A DNA stretch of 7,808 nucleotides, taken from the NCBI GenBank assembly GCA_900544225.1, contig UQUD01000086.1, positions 1-7,808 on the forward strand. The letters are read 5' to 3'. Under the pieces are notes generated by a model. It made no database searches, was not told the origin of the DNA, and saw nothing but the letters and a program-made list of their open reading frames with translations. The number at the start of each line of letters is the position of its first letter. The first letter of the stretch is position 1. The stretch is from an uncultured Collinsella sp. (GTDB lineage Bacteria; Actinomycetota; Coriobacteriia; Coriobacteriales; Coriobacteriaceae). Of this stretch, positions 6,310-7,808 are shown in pieces. The position numbers and the translations under genes are program-made.

Positions 6310-7602
6310 CTAGGGCCGCTTCTTTTTATTGAGCGCCGCCGGGGAAACGCGAATGCCGTCGCCAGTCTGACGAACGTAGGTCTTGCGAGCCGGCTTAGAG
6401 GCCGCAGCAGCCTTTTGAGCACGCTGATTGGGGTCCACGGTAACCTGGAACGCAGGATGTGCCTTAACGGGCGCAGAGGGCGCCTGAGGCGTGCGTCCAA
6501 GCTTTCGCATCACACGGTCCCAGCGCGCATGAATGCTCTCGTTATGGGCACTCTTAAGGCCCAGCAGCGGGGCGGCCAAAATGGTCGGCGCGATAAAGGT
6601 GATCAGGCGCCACAGCAGATAGCCGGCAGTCGATGCCGTGCCAAAAAAGTGACCTAAAAACAGTGCGAAGCCACCCTCGGCGCCACCAGTGCCGCCGGGC
6701 AGCGGAACGGCGGAGCTCAACAGCTGGACAAAGGCGCTCGCGGCCATGACCGAGAAAAAGTCGACTTCGTGGTGGCCAAAGGAGAGCATCAAAAAGTACG
6801 GAACCAGGTAGAAAAACGCAAGCTGCAGCATGGTGATGACAACTGTGAGCAGCATGGAAGAAAAATGGCCGGCAGAGAGTTTGAATTTCTCGGAAAACGA
6901 GTAGATCTCGCCATCGACAAAGGTGCGCCAGCCCTCGATCTTCGTAGCGGAGACGCCCATGCGCTCGAGCCAATTGATGATGCAATGGGCGACGCGCGTG
7001 ACGGTCTTGGGCATCAACGCCACGGCAAAGATGCCGAGCAGGATGCAGCAGTGGCCGCCAAAACTAAAGACGCACAGCAGCGTCATGTCGCCATAACGCT
7101 CGGCGAAAAACGGCATACGGGCGAGCAGCAGAATGGCACCCCATGCCACCAAACCAAATTGGTACACGATAAAGCGCGTGAACTGCGTGGCACCTGCTTC
7201 GCCCACGTTTTGGCCAGCTTTGGTCAGGCGGTAAATCTGGGCAGGCGTAGAGCCCATCATCATGGGCGTCAGGTTGCCAAAGAAGATACCGCTCGCCTCG
7301 ACCGAAATGAGGTCGCGGATGCCAACGGGCGATTCGGGGTCGAGCCAAACGGCGATCGCGTATGCCACGATGCCAAAAACAAGATACAGAAACATACAAA
7401 AGCATGCAGCAAAGAGCCAGGGCATCTGGACACTGGACATGGCAGCCCAAAACTGCCCCATCTGCCCGGTCACGACCAGATAAACGATATAGCCGATCAG
7501 CACAACGCCGATAAAGATGGCGCCGCGACGCGCGCCCTTGTTGTCATCGCCGCCAGAAACCTCGACCTGGGGCTTTGGACTATGCTGAGAGGACTCCGTC
7601 AT
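6310..7602 (-). CDS. UPF0104 / LPG-synthase transmembrane-region-like membrane protein
   Basis: The 430-aa protein belongs with the membrane domain family shared by lysylphosphatidylglycerol synthases (MprF N-terminal part) and many uncharacterised membrane proteins. Some relatives move or modify lipids or glycolipids, hence the frequent name 'flippase-like'. Residues 1-27 are polar and cytoplasmic. About seven to eight membrane segments lie between 28 and 348. The family motif PLPGGTGGAEG is at 300-310, and the upstream conserved stretch GIFFGNLTPMMMGSTPAQIYRL is at about 105-125. No aminoacyl-transfer domain is present, so it is not a full MprF. Residues 350-430 are a long, basic, Ala/Pro-rich tail, probably disordered and cytoplasmic. 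The start at 7602 is chosen because AGAAGGAG (+ strand 7607-7614) sits just before it. The frame stays open to 7710, but that part spans the promoter. Substrate is unknown. Confidence 0.9.
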   Translation of the reverse strand: MTESSQHSPKPQVEVSGGDDNKGARRGAIFIGVVLIGYIVYLVVTGQMGQFWAAMSSVQMPWLFAACFCMFLYLVFGIVAYAIAVWLDPESPVGIRDLISVEASGIFFGNLTPMMMGSTPAQIYRLTKAGQNVGEAGATQFTRFIVYQFGLVAWGAILLLARMPFFAERYGDMTLLCVFSFGGHCCILLGIFAVALMPKTVTRVAHCIINWLERMGVSATKIEGWRTFVDGEIYSFSEKFKLSAGHFSSMLLTVVITMLQLAFFYLVPYFLMLSFGHHEVDFFSVMAASAFVQLLSSAVPLPGGTGGAEGGFALFLGHFFGTASTAGYLLWRLITFIAPTILAAPLLGLKSAHNESIHARWDRVMRKLGRTPQAPSAPVKAHPAFQVTVDPNQRAQKAAAASKPARKTYVRQTGDGIRVSPAALNKKKRP

Positions 7603-7635
7603 GAGGCTCCTTCTGACCGTCAAAGTATCTGGCCT

Positions 7636-7663
7636 ATTGTACCCGTATGGGAGATGAGCAAAA
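7636..7663 (-). promoter_or_regulatory. Candidate promoter of the UPF0104-like gene
   Basis: On the minus strand TACAAT (7636-7641) matches the -10 consensus at 5 of 6. A weak -35, TTTTGC (7658-7663), lies 16 bp upstream. The transcript would begin near 7629, shortly before the AGAAGGAG ribosome site. It lies after the tRNA terminator, so the gene probably has its own transcript. Confidence 0.45.
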
Positions 7664-7710
7664 CGTAAAGCTATGAGGCAAATGGGATTAACAGACCAGA
7701 CCACTTGCAA

Positions 7711-7743
7711 TAAAAAACCCGGCCTTCTTACGAAAGACCGGGT
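7711..7743 (-). terminator. Rho-independent terminator after tRNA-Glu
   Basis: On the minus strand ACCCGGTCTTT pairs with GAAGGCCGGGT around a CGTAA loop, an 11-bp stem with G-T wobbles, and is followed at once by TTTTTTA. It begins about 10 nt after the CCA end of the tRNA and should end that transcript before the UPF0104-like gene. Confidence 0.88.
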
Positions 7744-7753
7744 ATCTAAAACA

Positions 7754-7808
7754 TGGTAGCCCGTACCAGATTCGAACTGGTGATCTCCGCCTTGAGAGGG
7801 CGGCGTCC
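7754..7808 (-). tRNA. tRNA-Glu (CTC anticodon), 3' part only
   Basis: Read on the minus strand, the end of the D-arm region is followed by an anticodon arm with stem CCGCC/GGCGG and the 7-nt loop CTCTCAA, giving anticodon CTC (codon GAG, glutamate). Then come a 5-nt variable loop, a T-arm ACCAG-TTCGAAT-CTGGT, the acceptor strand ACGGGCT, discriminator A, and an encoded CCA at 7754-7756. The anticodon arm resembles other bacterial tRNA-Glu genes. The 5' acceptor strand and most of the D-arm lie beyond the right edge. Confidence 0.92.

Noticed and set aside
6769..7668. A 299-codon open frame on the plus strand opposite the UPF0104-like gene
   Set aside because: The minus-strand gene has membrane segments and a family motif. 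The plus frame translates to a polar, featureless protein.

Overview
The window is GC-rich (roughly 60% by eye) bacterial chromosomal DNA. Codon use, a Gram-positive style cell-wall L,D-transpeptidase, a monoderm-type MacAB-like exporter and a tRNA-Glu with a CTC anticodon suggest a high-GC actinomycete. A Coriobacteriia gut bacterium such as Collinsella is my best guess. That is an impression from gene style, not a search result.

Layout. Positions 1-197 hold two hairpins, including a perfect 34-bp palindrome, and a promoter with a consensus -10 box. The plus strand then carries four genes: a membrane-anchored L,D-transpeptidase (198-1934), and a tightly coupled three-gene exporter set. That set is an HlyD/MacA-type adaptor (2063-3475), a MacB/LolD-class ATPase (3475-4248) and a MacB/FtsX-type permease (4245-5459). 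The 102-bp convergent gap after it is mostly a 77-bp element with 20-bp perfect inverted arms. On the minus strand lie a TetR-family regulator (5562-6173), a UPF0104/LPG-synthase-like integral membrane protein (6310-7602), a rho-independent terminator, and the 3' part of a tRNA-Glu gene that runs off the right edge.

How the genes may work together. The adaptor, ATPase and permease are translationally coupled (TAATG and ATGA overlaps) and should form one ABC export complex at the cytoplasmic membrane. The L,D-transpeptidase crosslinks peptidoglycan, and the UPF0104 protein is probably a membrane lipid or glycolipid related factor, so the neighbourhood leans towards the cell envelope. The TetR regulator is convergent with the exporter and has two inverted repeats over its own probable promoter. 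Autoregulation is likely. Control of the exporter is possible, but no copy of these repeats was found in front of the exporter.

I see no clear new multi-gene system. The parts that known families do not explain are the non-coding palindromes and inverted repeats at 60-93, 1999-2028, 5468-5544 and 6199-6250.
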